Below are positions 5,816 through 6,016 of a stretch of DNA of 6,016 nt, in pieces. Source of the stretch: Chryseobacterium gleum (lineage in GTDB: Bacteria > Bacteroidota > Bacteroidia > UBA10329); contig CAMCFW010000149.1 of NCBI GenBank assembly GCA_945874195.1, forward strand, positions 1 to 6,016, written 5' to 3'. Both the position numbers and the translations under genes were made by a program. The notes beneath the pieces were generated by a model that was not told the origin of the DNA, did not search any database, and was given only the letters and a program-made list of their open reading frames with translations. The first letter of the stretch is position 1. Each line of letters begins with the position of its first letter.

Positions 5816-6016
5816 TGAAACAGGGGGCTTAGTAATTCACTTATCTGTTCAAGACCTTGCTTATCTGAATCACCGAAATCGTTCAAGGTATCGCTATCCA
5901 CGTCCAAAACCGCCACCACATTTGCTCGGCCCCTTATGGGCACAACGATCTCGGACAGAGAAGCAGAGCTGCACGCAATATGTCCCGGAAACGCATTGAC
6001 ATCGGGAACCAGAATG
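5812..6016 (-). CDS. msrC: Free methionine-(R)-sulfoxide reductase, GAF domain (3' part only)
   Basis: The last 67 codons of a gene that enters from the right edge read in frame from 6015 to the TGA at 5814-5812. The visible piece contains VPDVNAFPGHIACSS, then SEIVVPI, a short gap and VVAVLDVDSDTLNDFGDSD, ending LEQISELL. This is the C-terminal part of the GAF-fold free methionine-R-sulfoxide reductase. The family reduces free (not protein-bound) methionine-R-sulfoxide in the cytoplasm using thioredoxin. The Cys in HIAC (codon 5973-5971) matches the catalytic Cys118 of the Escherichia coli enzyme; the two partner cysteines would lie outside the window. The family is normally about 150-165 residues, so roughly 60 percent is missing. 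The stop overlaps the next gene's start as ATGA, placing it at the head of the envelope operon. A plain GAF sensor is less likely because of the VPDV-x-AFPGHIAC motif. Confidence 0.85.
   Translation of the reverse strand, partial: ILVPDVNAFPGHIACSSASLSEIVVPIRGRANVVAVLDVDSDTLNDFGDSDKQGLEQISELLSPLFQ

Overview
The window looks like chromosomal DNA from a member of the Bacteroidota, probably a Flavobacteriales- or Sphingobacteriia-like bacterium of moderate GC. Four sequence signs support this: a lipoprotein whose mature N-terminus carries the PTGGPKD signature seen in that phylum, a PorT-type outer-membrane beta-barrel protein, a secreted fibre protein with repeated VGIGT-x-P stem motifs and a C-terminal S74 chaperone, and a promoter of the Bacteroidota type (TTG, 22-nt spacer, TAAATTTG) with no clear Shine-Dalgarno sites. 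This placement is inference from protein style, not from a marker gene.

Every supported gene lies on the minus strand, so transcription runs from right to left. At the right edge is the 3' end of a GAF-domain free methionine-(R)-sulfoxide reductase (5812-6016). Its stop codon overlaps the start codon of a 575-residue Ig-like-domain lipoprotein (4088-5815) in the sequence ATGA. A 40-bp gap follows, then a 255-residue outer-membrane beta-barrel protein (3280-4047). These three form a likely operon that ends at a weak terminator-like hairpin near 3237-3254.

Next comes an AT-rich 359-bp spacer (2921-3279). It holds a predicted promoter and, just upstream of it, a perfect 7-bp inverted repeat. 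These serve the gene 1028-2920, a 630-residue secreted fibre protein. This protein has a signal peptide, a glycine-rich head, three full 20-residue tandem repeats, four VGIG stem motifs, the GDENTGMFSP motif, an S74 intramolecular chaperone with a Ser-x4-Lys dyad, and a C-terminal coiled coil.

A second spacer (628-1027) contains small inverted repeats and no convincing gene. It is followed by a 196-residue HD-domain metal-dependent phosphohydrolase (37-627). A possible start of another minus-strand gene lies at the extreme left edge.

Taken together, the window mostly encodes cell-envelope products: a periplasm-facing or surface lipoprotein, an outer-membrane barrel and a trimeric surface fibre. 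They sit beside two soluble enzymes, one for methionine sulfoxide repair and one HD hydrolase. I see no CRISPR array, tRNA, rRNA, insertion sequence or integrase. I do not see a clearly new multi-gene system. The most unusual element is the phage-tail-like self-processing fibre protein and its control region.
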